64,000 nt of DNA from Budorcas taxicolor (GCF_023091745.1 NC_068926.1:44044001-44108000), one strand, 5' to 3'; shown: positions 1-12,773, numbered from the stretch's first letter. Notes: generated by a model not told the origin, from the sequence alone. Made by a program: numbers and translations.

Positions 1-48
<48 letters not shown>
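1..48. repeat. (AC)n dinucleotide microsatellite
   Basis: Uninterrupted AC repeat of 24 units from the first base. It runs off the left edge, so its true length is unknown. It directly precedes a SINE. Confidence 0.98.
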
Positions 49-50
<2 letters not shown>

Positions 51-51
<1 letters not shown>

Positions 52-230
52 GGACTTCTCTGGTGGTCCAGTGGCTAAGACTCCACGTTCCCAACGCAAG
101 GGGACCCGGGTTCCATTCCTAGTCAGAGAGCAAGATCCCACATGCCACAACTAAGAGTTCTCATGCCACAACTAAAGACCCTGCATGCTGACACTAAGAT
201 TGGTGTAGCCAAATAAATAAATATTTTTTT
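51..230 (+). mobile_element. CHR-type tRNA-derived SINE
   Basis: The head reads like the cetartiodactyl CHR family (a box of the form cttctctggtggtccagtgg), then a Pol III B-box-like ggttccattcc, the segment 'agatcccacatgcc', and an (AAAT)-rich tail near 210-228. CHR SINEs are noncoding Pol III-derived elements mobilised by LINE machinery. The family name is from memory. Confidence 0.8.
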
Positions 231-3028
231 GAAAAGGAAAGCTCTTGTTCTCAAAAACTGTCTTATTGGTACAAATGGGATGGCCAAATTAAAAAGAGGA
301 CACAAAGAAATGTAACAGCTAGCCTTAGGAACTCTCTTAACAATGTGAGAAAAAAAAAACAGAAAATAAAACTTGGAAGGAAATTAAAGTCCCCATTCAA
401 TATAAATTCCTTTTGTTGAAATCTGAACACATCTCATTAGCAAATTCCCTTAACTCCCCAAACTCCTCCATTTTCCCTAGGAAAAAAACAATAAACACCC
501 AGCTGCTATTTTAACTTCGCTTCACTACAGGATTTACAGAGAACACAACAGCTTAATGTCTAGACCTAGGATATACAGGTCACTCATGTAAATATTACAA
601 GTCAGGAAATAAATTTAACAGAAACATTCAAAACAAGCAATAAGTCTCAAACATAAGATCTGTTTTCCTAGGTTCTATAATCAGGTCCTGCCAGCTTCAG
701 ACTTTCCTATGCAATATCTTTTGTGAATAAGTCTTAGACCCCCAAATAATTTACATCCCCGGACAGCAGCAAGCCCTTTAAATTATAAAACCCTTTTACC
801 TTCACTTCAGGGGATTTTTACCAGATTTAGGGAGCTCAGAAAAATTCATTCTTTCACTCTCCCTTAAAACTGTAACTTGTACCATGTTTTTAAATATAAA
901 CACTCCTTCTCACAGTTGCCTGCAACTGAGTCTGGCTAGCTCAGTCAGTAAAGTCTGAAGGGAAAAAAAGAAAAGAAGAAGAGGAAATGTAGCTTTTTCA
1001 AATACAAACTGCTGGAAAGGTCTTTTTTCAAAATCCAGTTCACAGCCTCCTTAATATTACCAATATGACTGGTAATTACCAATATGATTGATATCAAAGA
1101 CAAATATGATTCTTAAAAACATCCTCCACAAATAGAGGAAAGCTTCAATCAGATGAATAAATAAACAACTTATTTCAACTCTTATTTAATCAGACTCATG
1201 AGTTTTATATTGTTATACTTGGTTCATGGCTAAAATTTTACAACAAAAGCTATTAGAGCTTTGTGTTTGTATGTACATCTATGTTTGCACATTAGAGTTA
1301 CCGTACTCCTCTACCTCTGGATGGTATTACCAACATTAATTTGAGAAAGGGCTCTATTTGGCTTAAAAATAAATGCTTATGAATTATTTCTAAATTTCAG
1401 AGATATAATAGAAATCAACTCAAATGTCTCCAAAGTTCATGTTTTATAGAATAATTTTCAGTAAATAGAAAGTAGTTTGTTGGTTTAAGTAATACAGACA
1501 TGGCTTTAGGGTAATCAACATGAAGAATAATACTTTTATCCTACCATAGGTTTGCTAAAAGTCAAATAAGCTCATGCTAATTCTGTTACAAAATTTGTCA
1601 GCAAGAAAAATAATATAAAAGGATGGCTAACTGCTTTAACATCTTATAAAATGTTCATGAGCATAATTGTTAAACACAGATGAATTAAATAGATATAAGC
1701 AAGATGAGAGTTTTAAGGTAGATTTTTAGCAATGATTGTTTTATGATGTATCTTCTTACATAGTTTCCCAAATCTCTTTGGTCACTTCTGACCTTAGAAC
1801 TTTGCTAAGTTAATTAAATGATGGAGATTCATTGAAAGTCCAGATTATTTTAAGTAAGATAAGATAATGAAATTTTAAATGCTAAACACATCTAAGTTTA
1901 ACAACTTTTGACCTCTTATTACAGAGGCTAATGATGCTTGGGTCTCTTAGGAAACATAACTTTTGCCACACTGAAAAATTGTACTTAAAGGAAGCACATA
2001 AACACATAAATCTGCCAATATAAAGACTGCTCATATAGAAAAAATTGACAGTTCACATTTGCTTACTTCTTAGATATTACTGGAAGTTCATGTATTTAAG
2101 ATTAAAAAATTCTAATGAGTTATCAGATTATAATTACTAGAACTAATGAGGGAAACAAATGTGTGTTTGGAAAAAAAAGTAGACTATATGTTTTTTGTTA
2201 AGAAAGGGTATGAAGAATGGAGATACATTTTTCTGAGGAAAGAGAAAGTAATTTTTCCTAAAGTAAAGCTTATTTCTGAAGAGGTTGAAAAATCAAGGAC
2301 AAACCAAAGTGGGGATGAAAATTTATAGGTTTGTGAAAAAGAAATATTGGGAAAGTAATTTTATGCATGTTCAAAGTGAATACAATTGAATAAATTTATT
2401 ATAAGGCTTTTGAAAATAAGCTTTAATGTCAATCATATTTTTACATAAAACTGTACCTTAATTTTTTTATCTGCTTGAAAAAAATAAATTTTATTTGGAC
2501 TACTGGTCTGCTCTTTTTCAACTTTTATCTAAGCAGTTGATAAATTTATATCAAGTACAAATTGAAAGTTGAATCTCTTGTCCCTTAAGATTATTTTTGC
2601 TGCAATTTTGGCTCATGAGGCCCTCAAACATGACAGTGAGATTGGGTTATTGGTATTATATAATACTGTCTTAAAATGTGCCCCGTGTTATAAATCACAA
2701 CTGTTTAACTGAACTAACCTATTCTCAGGACTAAATTTTTGGTTTAAAGCATGGAACCATGGAACAATCCATGGAAAAAAGAAGTATGGAACAATCAATA
2801 ACTCAGCTACTAGCTTAATTCTTGCTTCACAGCTACCAGCTCAACTTCTAAGTATGAAACTTTCAGGAAAGTTTCAGAAGAGGAAACTGATGAGGTTCAG
2901 AAGAGGCTAGCTCAAACTTATTTGCAGGGCAGCAATAGAGAAAGACTTGTGGACAAAGGCAGGGAAGGAGAGGGTGGGATGAACTGAAAAAGCAGCATTG
3001 AATCATATACATTGTTTATTGCTTTTTG
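231..3028. other. AT-rich intergenic stretch, no recognised gene or repeat
   Basis: About 2.8 kb of AT-rich sequence with stops in all frames; the longest open frame is about 60 codons and unremarkable. Small local duplications are present, for example 'taccaatatgactgg' then 'taccaatatgattg' near 1058-1093, and repeated 'atggaac' words near 2750-2800. I recognise no repeat family, although very old repeats may be present. Confidence 0.6.
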
Positions 3029-4960
3029 CTGGCTAAGTCATGTCCAAACTCTTTGCAATCCCGTGGACTGCAACACACCAGGTTTCCCTGTCCTCCACCA
3101 TTTCCCAGAATTTGCTCAAATTCTTATCCCAATATTGAGTCAGTGATGCTCTCTAACCATCTCATCCTCTGCTGTCCCCTTCTCTTTTTGCCTTTAATCT
3201 TTCCCAGCATCAGAATCTTTTCTAATAAGTCAGCTCTTTGCATCAGGTGGCCAAAGTATTGGAGCTTCAGCTTCAGCATCAGTCTTTCCAATAATATTCA
3301 GGAATGATTTCCTTTAGGATTGACTGGTTTGATCTCCTTGCAGTCCAAAGGGCTCCCAAGAGTCTTCTCTGGCACAATTCAAAAGTGTCAGTTCTTTGGC
3401 ACTCAGCCTTCTCTGTGGTCTAACTCTCACATTCATACATGACTACTAGAAAAATCATAGCTTTGGTTATACAGACCTTTGAAAGCAAAGTGATATCTCT
3501 GCTTTTTAATATACTATCTAGGCTAGTCATAGCTTTCCTTCCAAGGAGCAAGTATCTTAATTTCATGGCTACATTCACCATCCACAGTGATTTTGGAGAT
3601 TAAGAAATCTGCCACTGCTTCCACTTTTTCCCCTTCTATTTTCCATGAAGTGAAGGGACCAGATACCATGATCTTAGTTTTTTGAATGTTGAGTTTTAAG
3701 CCAGCTTTTTCACTCTCCTCTTCACCCTAGTCAAAAGGCTCTTTAGTTCCTCTTCACTTTCTGCCATTAAAATGGTATCATCTGTATATCTCAGGTTGTT
3801 GATACATCTCACAACAACATTGATACCAGCTTGTGATTCATCCAGCCTGACATTTCACATGATGTAGTTTGCATATAAGTTAAATAAGCAGAGTGACAAT
3901 ATACAGCCTTGTCATACTCCTTTCCTAATTTGGAACCAATCAGTTGTTTCATGTCTGATTCTAGCTGTTGCTTCTTGACCTGCATATAGGCTTCTCAGGG
4001 GGCAGGCAAGGTGGTCTGATATTCCCATCTCTTTCAGAATTTTCCAGTTTGTTGTGATCCACACAGTCAAAGGCTTTACATAGTCAACGAAGTGGAAGTA
4101 GATGTTTTTCTGGAATTCCTTTGCTTTCTCTATGATCCAGCTAATGTTGGCAATTTGATCTCTGGTTCCTCTGCCTTTTCTAAACCCAGTTCATACATCT
4201 GGAAGTTCTCGGTTCACTTGCTGCTAGCTTGAAGCCTAGCTTGAAGGATTTTGAGCATTACCTTGCTAGTATGTGAAGTGAGTGCAATAGTATAGTAGTT
4301 GAACATTTTTTGGCATTGCCCTTCTTTGGGATTGGAACGAATACTGGACTCTTTCCAATCCAGTGGCCATTGCTGAGTTTTTCAAATTTGCTGACATATT
4401 GAATGCAACACTTTAATTGCATCAGCTTTTAGGGTTTCAAATAGCTCAGCTGGAGCTCTGTCACCTCCACTGTTCACAGTAATACTTCCTAAGGCCTACT
4501 TGACTTCACACTCCAGGATGTCTGGCTCTAGGTGAGTGATCACACCATCGTGGTTGTCTGGGTCATTAAGAACTTTTTTGCATAGTTCTTCTGTGTATTT
4601 TTGCCACTTTTCCTTAATATCTTTACTTCTGCTAGGTCCTTACCATTTCTGTTCTTTATCATGTCCATTCTACATGAACTGTTCCCTTGGTATCTCTAGT
4701 TTTCTTGAAAAAAATCTCTAGTCTTTCCTATTCTATTGTTTTCCCCTATTTCTTCTCATTGTTCCCTTAGGAAGACCTTCTTATCTCTCCTTGCTATTCT
4801 CTGAAACTCTACACTCAGTCAAGTATATCTTTCCCTTTCTACCTTGACTTTTGCTTCTCTTCTTTCCTTGGCTATTTGTAAAGCCTTCTCAGACAACTAC
4901 TTTGCTTTCTTGCATTTCTTTTTCTTTGGGATGCTTTGGTCACTTCTTTCTGTACAATGT
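3029..4960 (-). mobile_element. BovB (RTE-clade LINE), decayed and 5'-truncated
   Basis: Read on the minus strand this is collinear with the other BovB copies here (for example 59326-62384), starting at the 3' tail near 3029 and reaching the linker between endonuclease and reverse transcriptase near 4960. It has many substitutions and indels and no long RT frame remains; the RT catalytic region near 3770-3790 is only just recognisable. The endonuclease part is absent, so this is an old 5'-truncated insertion. An L1 3' end in the opposite orientation abuts it. Confidence 0.9.
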
Positions 4961-5195
4961 TACATATTTAATGTATATTTCCCAGTAGGAATTTGCTGTA
5001 TGACACAGGGAGCTCAACTCAGCACTCTGTGACAACCTAGAGGGATCGGATGCGATGGGAGGGAGGTTCAAGAGGGAGAGGGCATATATATACCTATGGC
5101 TGATTCATGTTGATGTATGGCAGAAACCAACACTACATTGTAAAGCAATCATCCTCCAATTAAAAATAAATTTTAAAAAAGAAAATGAAAAGCCC
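4961..5195 (+). mobile_element. L1 3' UTR end (artiodactyl L1), plus strand
   Basis: Carries the L1 3' signature: 'gctgtatgacacagggagct', then a purine-rich G-run (gatgggagggaggttc), 'ggctgattcatgttgatg', 'ttgtaaagcaatcatcctcc', and an A-rich tail near 5160-5190. Only the terminal ~235 bp is present, so it is 5'-truncated. It contains no ORF2. Confidence 0.75.
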
Positions 5196-6714
5196 AGCTC
5201 AAAATGTGCCTCTTGGCAGATTCATTATTTTGAATAAAATTATTCAAGCAAAAGCAAGAAGGATATTCTGACCATCTTGTCTGTTCCCCCTGGAAGCGTG
5301 AAATACATCTTCCAGTGAAAGATATCCTCCTCCCACCAGGAGGTAAACAGGCAGCCTTATTGCTGGAGATCAGGAATTCAGGGCCAAGAAGGCTACACAA
5401 ACAAACTCTGCTTAGTTCTTCACTAATTAATACCCAAGCTTAAGTTTGTCTGTCTTCTCAAATTTATTGTTCCTTTATCTAAAAGGTCTAAAAGCTGTGT
5501 GCTTTGGTCACTCCTTTGAGTCTCATATTTCTGTAAACTCTTGTACTTATGAAATTAAAATTCTATTTTCTCCCATTAATCTGTTTCATGTCAATTTAAT
5601 AATCATCCAGAAGGACCTAGAAGAGTACAGGAAATTTTTTCTCCCCGATACATTCAAAAGTCCTGGAGAAGATGAAAAAATAGGCATGTGTGTGTGTGTG
5701 TTGTGTGTATATACATATATATGTGTATGTATGCATGTATATATATATATAAACCTTTGTATAATTCTACGTGATTATATTTTTAAGCTGTAAGCTAATG
5801 GTTTGACACACTTCATAACTGAAAGTGGAATGAAAATTAGTTAGGGAATATTGTGTGTGCAAAAAATTTTTGCTTTCACCAGGGGAACATTGTTTATTTT
5901 TTCATCAGTGGAAAAAAAAAAAACCCCAGTGGCAGTTTCCAGCTCTTAGCATCCCCTGGTTATAGAGGTCCACTACACGGATCGTCACAATGCCAGATAG
6001 AAACACTAGATCAGGGAGCATCACGCTTCTCCCTATCAATTTGAGTATTAGAACAGGCTCTGAAAATGTTGGTTTTCCAAAGTGAAGTCTGTGATGAAGA
6101 AGATGAGCTGCTCTCAGAAAGTTGCCATCTAAAATACTAAATTCTCCTGGGAACAAGTTAGAGAAACCTTCCCTTAGTCGAAAAAAATAAAGAGGTAACT
6201 AACAAACTAGATTTTCAAGGCAACTGACATTTACTCATACTTACAGGTTGCACAAATACTAGGCTGAGAATGAAAGCTTATAATTTTGGTACCAGCTCCC
6301 CACACGAGAGACTAAACACAGACAATTACAAATGATAAAAAATATATACACAGAATCCATCTCTTTGTTTAAAGATATGTGTACTCAAAGCAATAGTAAA
6401 GCTAGCAAGAGAAACAGTCTGTCCAGAAAGGCTTCCAAAAGAATGTAAATACTGTAGAAAAAGGGCTTCAAATTTAGAACCTGAAGGTATCTTTAAATTC
6501 TTCAGTGAACTCTTCTATTTTTCAGATATGGAATGAAATAAATGATGTGAAGAAACACAGACACAAATTCAAAATTTCACGCTGAAACTTGGATCTCTTG
6601 AGGACTTATTCAGAGTTCTTCCCACACAACATTCTATTCTGTAATCCCTTATTGACTGCCTAAAACGTGGGTGGCACGTTGATGGCTAGGGCTCTAAAGA
6701 TGGATCTTCACCCA
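5196..6714. other. Unclassified intergenic sequence
   Basis: No recognised gene. Open frames up to 115 codons (5446-5793) end in the TG/TA microsatellite and have no protein-like features. One TG/TA microsatellite (5688-5756) is listed separately. Nothing else is identified. Confidence 0.55.
5688..5756. repeat. Compound TG/TA microsatellite
   Basis: Imperfect run of TG units passing into TA units, with CATG interruptions. Confidence 0.9.
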
Positions 6715-7216
6715 TCAGTTCAGTCTCTCAGTCGTGTCCGACTCTTTGCGACCCCATGAGCCACAGCACGCCAGGCCTCCCTATCCATCACCAACTCCCG
6801 GAGTTCACCCAAACCCATGTCCATTGAGTCGGTGATGCCATCCAACCATCTCATCCTCTGTTGTCCCCTTCTCCTCCTGCCCTCAATCTTTCCCAGCATC
6901 AAGGTCTTTTCAAATGACCTTCGCATCAGGTGACCAAAGGTTTGGAGTTTCAGCTTCAAAATCAGTCCTACCAATGAACACCCAGGATTGATCTCCTTTA
7001 GGATGGACTGGTTGGATCTCCTTGCAGTCCAAGGGACTCTCAAGACCCTCCAACACCACAGTTCAAAACCATCAACTCTTCAGCTCTCAGCTTTCTTTAC
7101 AGTCTAACTCTCACATCTATACACGACCACTGGAAAAACCATAGCCTTGACTAGATGGACCTTTGTCGACAAAGTAATGTCTCTGCTTTTTAATATTCTG
7201 TCTAGGTTGGTCAAAG
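6715..7216 (-). mobile_element. BovB 3' fragment
   Basis: Begins (plus strand) with the BovB 3' tail 'cagttcagtctctcagtcg' and stays collinear with the BovB C-terminal coding region to 'ctaggttggtc' at about 7213. The minus-strand frame 7043-6720 (107 aa) is the ORF C-terminus, including RRRRGQQRMRWLDGITDSMD. The element is 5'-truncated. Confidence 0.95.
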
Positions 7217-7739
7217 ACATATATTATAGGAAGAGGAAGCCATATGAAGAGATTTTCCAATGCATATGAAGTAGTGTGTGTCATAAAGGAAGAATAATAT
7301 AAATTCTACCACATTAGACACAGCATTTAAGAACTGGAAAATACTGAGCAGGTCTATAAACATGGTCCATGACCTGATAGTTTTGTTGTTGATGATGATG
7401 ATGTTTAAAAATTTTTTAAAAGTAAGTGTTCTGTGGTTCTGGACACTTTTGACTACAAATTATTCATCTGCATTGTTTCCTTTATCTTTCATAATTATTT
7501 GTTTCTCTTTTATCTTATTTATTAACCTATGATAGATTAACACTCTGATTATGAATTAATTTATAGAATGATTTTTACATTTCTTGGTATTGCTCTGATA
7601 TAGTCTCATTGAAAAGTAAACCTAGTAGAACTATTATGAGAGACTTTTAAAATGAAGTACTGTAATGATGTCATTTATAATAAGAAATATATTGTCTTTT
7701 TGATTCTGAAACAGAACGCCTAAAACCATTGGAATTTTT
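7217..7739. other. Unclassified AT-rich sequence
   Basis: About 520 bp between a BovB fragment and an old LTR. It holds a short GATGAT run near 7390 but no gene or repeat I recognise. Confidence 0.5.
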
Positions 7740-8330
7740 ACTAAGTGGTGAAGTTGACAAAAGTGTCTTGCTATGTTAATGGGGTGGTCTGGACCTCACC
7801 TATGGATGGGGGGCTGGTTACCAAGAACACCAACCATATGATCAGAGAATTGAAACTTTCAGTCCCATCCCCTGACTTCAGGGCTGGGAGAGGAGCTACA
7901 GATCGAATTAATTGCCAATGGACAATAACTTAAAAGTCTTCATTAAAACCCAAAAAGTGTGAGGCAGGTGAGCACATGCTGATTTGGGAAGGGTAGTGTG
8001 CTAGGAGAGGGGGCAAGACACTCCACACCTTTTCCCCATACCTGCCCTGTGCATCTCTTCCACCCAGGTGTTCCTGAGTCATATTTTTTTTTAATAGGAA
8101 ATCAGTCATTTTGGAAGTAAAATGTTTCTCTGAGTTCTGTGAGCTGTTTTAGTAAATCAAATCTCCAATCTATAGCCAGCTGGTCAGAAGCACAGGTGAC
8201 AACCTGGGCTTGTGATTGGCATCTGAAGAGGGATGGGGGGACTCCTGTGGGACTGGAGTCAGAGGATTGCTTGGTGATGTGGGAAAAACTCTCCCCACTG
8301 GGTGCAGAACTTCAGATACTACTACCTAAA
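7740..8330 (+). mobile_element. Ancient ERV LTR (probably class I or III), solo or partial
   Basis: The order of blocks matches an old mammalian LTR: 'atgatcagagaattgaaact', 'cagtcccatcccctgacttc', 'attgccaatggacaataact', 'cattaaaacccaaaaagtg', 'gtgcatctcttccacccagg', 'ctgagttctgtgagctg', 'agcacaggtgacaacctggg' and 'ggcatctgaagaggg'. No gag or pol frame flanks it. The assignment is by remembered similarity; the exact family is not established. Confidence 0.6.
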
Positions 8331-9014
8331 TATAAGTACAATGCAGTACATTGTTTCTAACTGAAAATTAGTTGTCGATAACATGGTATACTCTAGATTT
8401 ATTCACTAGATTACCAAAATTAAATGAGACTTGAAAGAGGAATATATTCAAGTACATGATTCCTTTTGAAATGAATGTTCCTTACATTTTGCACATAAAC
8501 TCCACTATGATTTGACTTTTACACTGTTCATAAAACTCTCTTCTAAAATGCAAGCCAGGGAGGAGACTAGAAATTTACTTGTTAGCCACAGTGAAGGAAA
8601 TTAAAATGTGTCCCAAGACATTTAGGGATTACTAGGAAAATGTCATTTATGTTCAATTTTTCCTTTGTTATCTTAAAGAAATAATGTAGACAGGAAAGCT
8701 CCATAGTTTCATTAAAATGTAAACTTCTAACACAATAAACCCCAGAATTAATTTAAAAGAAAATTTCACAGAATATAAGAGCAAATAATTTCTTTGTTTC
8801 TTTTTCTTACCAACATATCCCTTAGTTTTTTTCTTCTTCCCAGTCATCATGAATTATTCTCATTGATTTCATAAGAGCTCACAGCTTTAGAAAATTCTGG
8901 GAACTGTTTATTTTAAAGCATTTTTCTAAAATATGCTCTTTTCACATGTAAGTAGGATAGATAAAAATGATCTTGTTTAAATTAGCAGAAAACAACCTAT
9001 TATGTATGCTGTTA
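8331..9014. other. Unclassified intergenic sequence
   Basis: AT-rich, with no gene and no repeat I can name. Confidence 0.5.
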
Positions 9015-9023
9015 CATGCTAAA

Positions 9024-9144
9024 TGGAGAAGGAAATGGCAACCCACTCCAGTATTCTTGCCTGGAGAATACCATGAACAGAGGAGACTGGCAGGCTACAG
9101 TCCATGGGGTTGCAGAGTCGGACATGACTGAGTGACCATCACCG
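9024..9144 (+). mobile_element. Bov-tA SINE, 5'-truncated
   Basis: Only the A-unit is present: 'ggcaacccactccagtattc', 'ttgcctggagaataccatg', 'caggctacagtccatggggt', then a degraded 'gacatgactgagtgacc' end. A 9-bp target-site duplication 'catgctaaa' is visible at 9015-9023 and 9145-9153. The tRNA head is missing. Confidence 0.9.
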
Positions 9145-9153
9145 CATGCTAAA

Positions 9154-9830
9154 ATTCAGCAAAACTAATAAACAGAATACAGTATATCTGTATAATGAGT
9201 GTGCTGTGCTGTGCTTACTCACTTAGTCGTGTCCAGCTCTTTGTGATCCCACGGACTGTAGCCCTCCAGGCTCCTCTGTCCATGGGGATTCTCCAGGCAA
9301 GAACACTGGAATGGGTTACCATGCCCTCCTCCAGGGGATCTTCCCAACCCAGGGATCCAACCCATGTCTCCTGCATTGCAGGTGGATTCTTTACTGTCTG
9401 ACCCACCAGGGAAGCCCATATAATGAGTACTATGTATCAATAAAAAAGAATGAAGTCATGTACATGAATAAATCTTGGAAATATTATGCTAAATGAAAGA
9501 AGCCAGTGATAAAGGGCCATGTAGTCTATGATTTCAATTATATGAAGTAATCAGAATAGGTGAATCCACAGAGATAGAAAGAATTTGGTGATTCCTTGGG
9601 CTCTGGCCTTGGGGAGGGATGTTGGGGACCTGGGGAAAGACAGTTAATGTGTACAGGATGTTTTAGGTGAGTGCTGGAAATGTTTTAAAATTAGACCACG
9701 GTGATGGATGAGCAACTGTGTAAATATACCAAAACGCACAGAACTGTAAACTTTAAATAAGTGGATTTATGGACTGAGCACACATGCATGGTACATGAAC
9801 TGTTTATCAATAAAGTTATAAAATGAAAAA
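9154..9830 (+). mobile_element. Old L1 (L1M-type) 3' end, interrupted by a SINE
   Basis: Reads as the terminal ORF2 and 3' UTR of an old L1: 'caataaaaaagaatgaagtc', 'ttatgctaaatgaaagaagc', 'gattcttgg'-like blocks, 'gtgatggatgagcaactgtg', and a 3' end 'tatcaataaagttataaaatg'. A Bov-tA at 9201-9418 interrupts it; joining the flanks at the duplicated 'tataatgagt' restores continuity. Confidence 0.75.
9201..9418 (-). mobile_element. Bov-tA SINE with 10-bp target-site duplication
   Basis: Complete Bov-tA in minus orientation: the tail 'cacttagtcgtgtccagctc' is at the left and the tRNA-like head (rc of 'accagggaagccc') at the right. Flanked by exact 'tataatgagt' at 9191-9200 and 9419-9428. It sits in an older L1 3' end, so it is the younger insertion. 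Confidence 0.95.
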
Positions 9831-10263
9831 AATAAAACCCACCAACATACACATGGATACACAATTGTCTACGGTTCTATGAATTTTTAAAATAATGTAA
9901 AATAATTAAGGTAATAGATGCACCAGATTTTGAAATTAAACTATTCACAATGCACCAAAAAACAGTATCCTTATACATAAATTCTATACATTGGTTGGCA
10001 TATAACATTAGAATGAATTTCTAAAACTGAACTTGTTACATTGAAGAGTATGTAGATTTTAATATAGTTTTGGCAGATTGCTCCCAAAGTTACTGTTACC
10101 AGCAGAAGAGTCCTAGTTTCACCACATGGAGCTTTATATATCTTTCATTCTAATCTGTTTTACCAAATCTGGATTTGGTCACATTTTTTAGTCCTTAATA
10201 TACAAACACTTAAAACAAATACTGACAGCCTCTGCCTTCTGGTACCATTTGAAAAACTGATTA
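9831..10263 (-). mobile_element. Probable old L1/HAL1 fragment (about 9960-10230)
   Basis: The block 'ttttggcagattgctcccaa', 'ttactgttaccagcagaaga' and 'gtcctagtttcaccacatgg' resembles a conserved antisense segment of old L1/HAL1 ORF2. The sequence is strongly diverged and has no open frame. The outer bases (9831-9960) are unclassified. Confidence 0.45.
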
Positions 10264-10570
10264 GTGCCTCTTAACTGGTGGTCCAGTGATTAAGAATCCA
10301 CCTTGCAATGCAGGGGACACCTGTTACATCCCTGGTCTGGAAAGATCCCACGTACTGCAGGGCAACTAGGCCCACGCCACCACCACGGAGCCCACATGCC
10401 ACAACTATGGAAGACTGTGCTCTGCAATAAGAGAAGCCACTGCAGTGGGAAGCCCATGCACAAACTGACAGCAGACTGTGCTGGGAAAGCCCACAGGCAG
10501 CAACGAAGACCCAGCACAGAAAAAAGACAACATATGTTATTTAATTTTTAAAATAAATAAAAAATAAAAA
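10264..10570 (+). mobile_element. CHR-type SINE with A-rich tail
   Basis: Head 'ctggtggtccagtgattaag', then 'gcaggggacacctgttacat', 'gatcccacgtactgcagggc', 'gagcccacatgccacaact', and an AAAT-rich tail at 10540-10570. About 300 bp long, close to a full element. Confidence 0.85.
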
Positions 10571-11084
10571 ACTTATTAATCCCCTTGATTCCATTGGTTC
10601 CTATTCTACAAAATATAAATTCACTATACTATCCATATAAGCCTTTTATCTTATCAATTTGTTAATATTTCATTCACAAATATGTTACTTATAATACTTA
10701 AAAGTTACATTTCTATTCTGTGCTTTATCATAATTTACATAATGATCCAAGTAAGGAATCTGACATTTGGGATTTCCAATTTTAATATATTATTTTGTAT
10801 TCTGGCAAAACACTTAAATTATAGTTCCTTATTTGCACTTAAATATAACAAATCATATAGATTTTTTCATAGAATACATATTTTACCTCATTTAGCCCAT
10901 TGATGGTAAAGAGCAAATTTATCTTTTGAATACTTTTCATTTATCCCTCTTCTTTTTCTCTGACACACTGTCTTTTTTGTGCACACAGACACACATCTGC
11001 ATACATATAAACATAAGTGCATGCTCACATGTACACTTTACAGTAGGTCAAGGATGCAAAATGACCATTTTGTGGATCTAACTT
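10571..11084. other. Unclassified AT-rich sequence
   Basis: AT-rich, possibly further old L1 material between the two HAL1-like blocks. A short CACACA/CATA-rich patch lies near 10980-11030. No gene. Confidence 0.45.
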
Positions 11085-11660
11085 TCCTTATTTGTAATTA
11101 TTTTCCCAGGATAGATTTCCAGAAATGATATTGCTATGTCAAGTATGTCTTTTTTATTGCTCTTAATATTATAATGTTGATTTCTAAGCAGTGCTATAGC
11201 AACTACTTACCATTAAAGAAAATATAGCTATCACTAATGATTAGCATTGGCTATTTTTTTATTCTATATGCCTGGCTAATTTAATTGGTGAAAATGCTTC
11301 CACATTTATGCTTTAATTTGTATGTCTTTTTTGACTAGTATGTTACTAGCAAATAATGTTTTTTAATAGTTTTATGTATCATTAATGAATGTTCAAACAT
11401 GATTGTTCATATTTAAATTTTTTCTTCTCCATTTTTATATTTTGAGTAAATTAACTATTCATTGTATGATTTTTATCATTCTTTTGTTTTCTTTTTGCTT
11501 TAGGATATGTTTGACTACAGGATTTATGACAGACAAAATTTTTCAATTTTTAAAGAGTCCAATCTGTCCTTTTCTTTTGATATCACTGTCATTTCTAAGC
11601 TTAGACAGATATCACCTCCCCACAGACTTGGCAATTAATTAGCTTTAGTATTTTCTAGGG
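11085..11660 (-). mobile_element. Probable old L1/HAL1 ORF2 fragment, minus strand
   Basis: Blocks such as 'agatttccagaaatgatatt', 'ttaatttgtatgtctttttt' and 'tttctaagcttagacagata' follow the order of an antisense old-L1 ORF2 segment. Strongly diverged, with no surviving frame. The family is from memory and only moderately supported. Confidence 0.5.
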
Positions 11661-12248
11661 TTTCCTGGTATGATGTTTGCATGCAAATCTAGTGTAGAAA
11701 ATAGATTATAAAGGCAAACTGATTAATAGTAAAATTCTCTTTCTAAGTGACACATCTGTTCCTATTGAAAATATTTTAAAAAGCTATTTAAAATAGCTTA
11801 GGAACTTGTATGGAAGCAATAAGATGGACACTCTGATCCCTCTATTCAGTTCAGTTTAGTTCAGTCACTCAGTCATGTCCAACTCTAGGCGACCCCTCGC
11901 AGCACACCAGGACTCCCTGTCCATCACCAACTCCCAGAGTCCACCTAAACCCATGTCCATTGAGTCACTGATGCCATCCAACCATCTCATCCTCTGTTGT
12001 CCCCTTCTCCTCCTGCCCCCAACCCCTCCCAGCATCAAAGTCTTTTCAAATGAGTCAGACCTTCGCATCAGGTGGCCAAAGGATTGGAGTTTCAGCTTCA
12101 GCATCAGTCCTTCCAATGAACACCCAGGACTGATCTCCTTTAGGATGGACTGGTTGGATCTCCTTGCAGTCCAAGGGACTCTCAAGAGTCTTCTCCAACA
12201 CCACAGTCCAAAACCATCAATTCTTTGGCGCTCAGCTTTCTTTATAGT

Positions 12249-12773
12249 CTAACTCTCACATCCATACATAGCCACTGGAAAAACCATAGCCTTCACTAGA
12301 TGGACCTTTGTTGACAAAGTAATGTCTCTGCTTTTGAATATGCTGTCTAGGTTGGGTATAACTTTCCTTCCAAGGAGTAAGCATCTTTTAATTTCATGGC
12401 TGCAATCACCATCTGCAGTGATTTTGGAGCCCAGAAAAATAAAGTCTGACACTGTTTCCACTGTTTCCCCATCTATTTGCCATGAAGTGATGGGACCAGA
12501 TGCCATGATCTTCGTTTTCTGAATGTTGAACTTTAAGTCAACTTTTTCACTCTCCTCTTTCACTTTCATCAAGAGGCTTTTTAGTTCCTCTTCACTTTCT
12601 GCCATAAGGGTGGTGTCATCTGCATATCTGAGGTTATTGATATTTCTCCTGGCGATCTTGATTCCAGCTTGTGTTTCTTCCAGCCCAGCTTTTCTCATGA
12701 TATACTCTGCATAGAAGTTAAATAAGTAGGGTGACAATATACACCTTGATGTACTGCTTTTCCTGTTTGCCAC
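12249..12773 (-). pseudogene. BovB reverse transcriptase palm/thumb remnant
   Basis: A 174-residue open segment with the RT active-site motif YADD (encoded at 12615-12626 on the minus strand) in the context NLRYADDTTLMAESEEEL, followed by the conserved FLGSKIT and SFDC-like C-terminal blocks. RT motif A survives in another frame as FIDYAKAF (12871-13092), but the Asp after AKAF is lost: that frame reads AKAFVWITINC where the copy at 59958-60446 has AKAFDCVDH. The frame change between motif A and motif C is a clear inactivating break. Confidence 0.9.

Noticed and set aside
51..120. tRNA genes
   Set aside because: The tRNA-like A/B-box sequences belong to CHR and Bov-tA SINE heads; no full cloverleaf tRNA is present.
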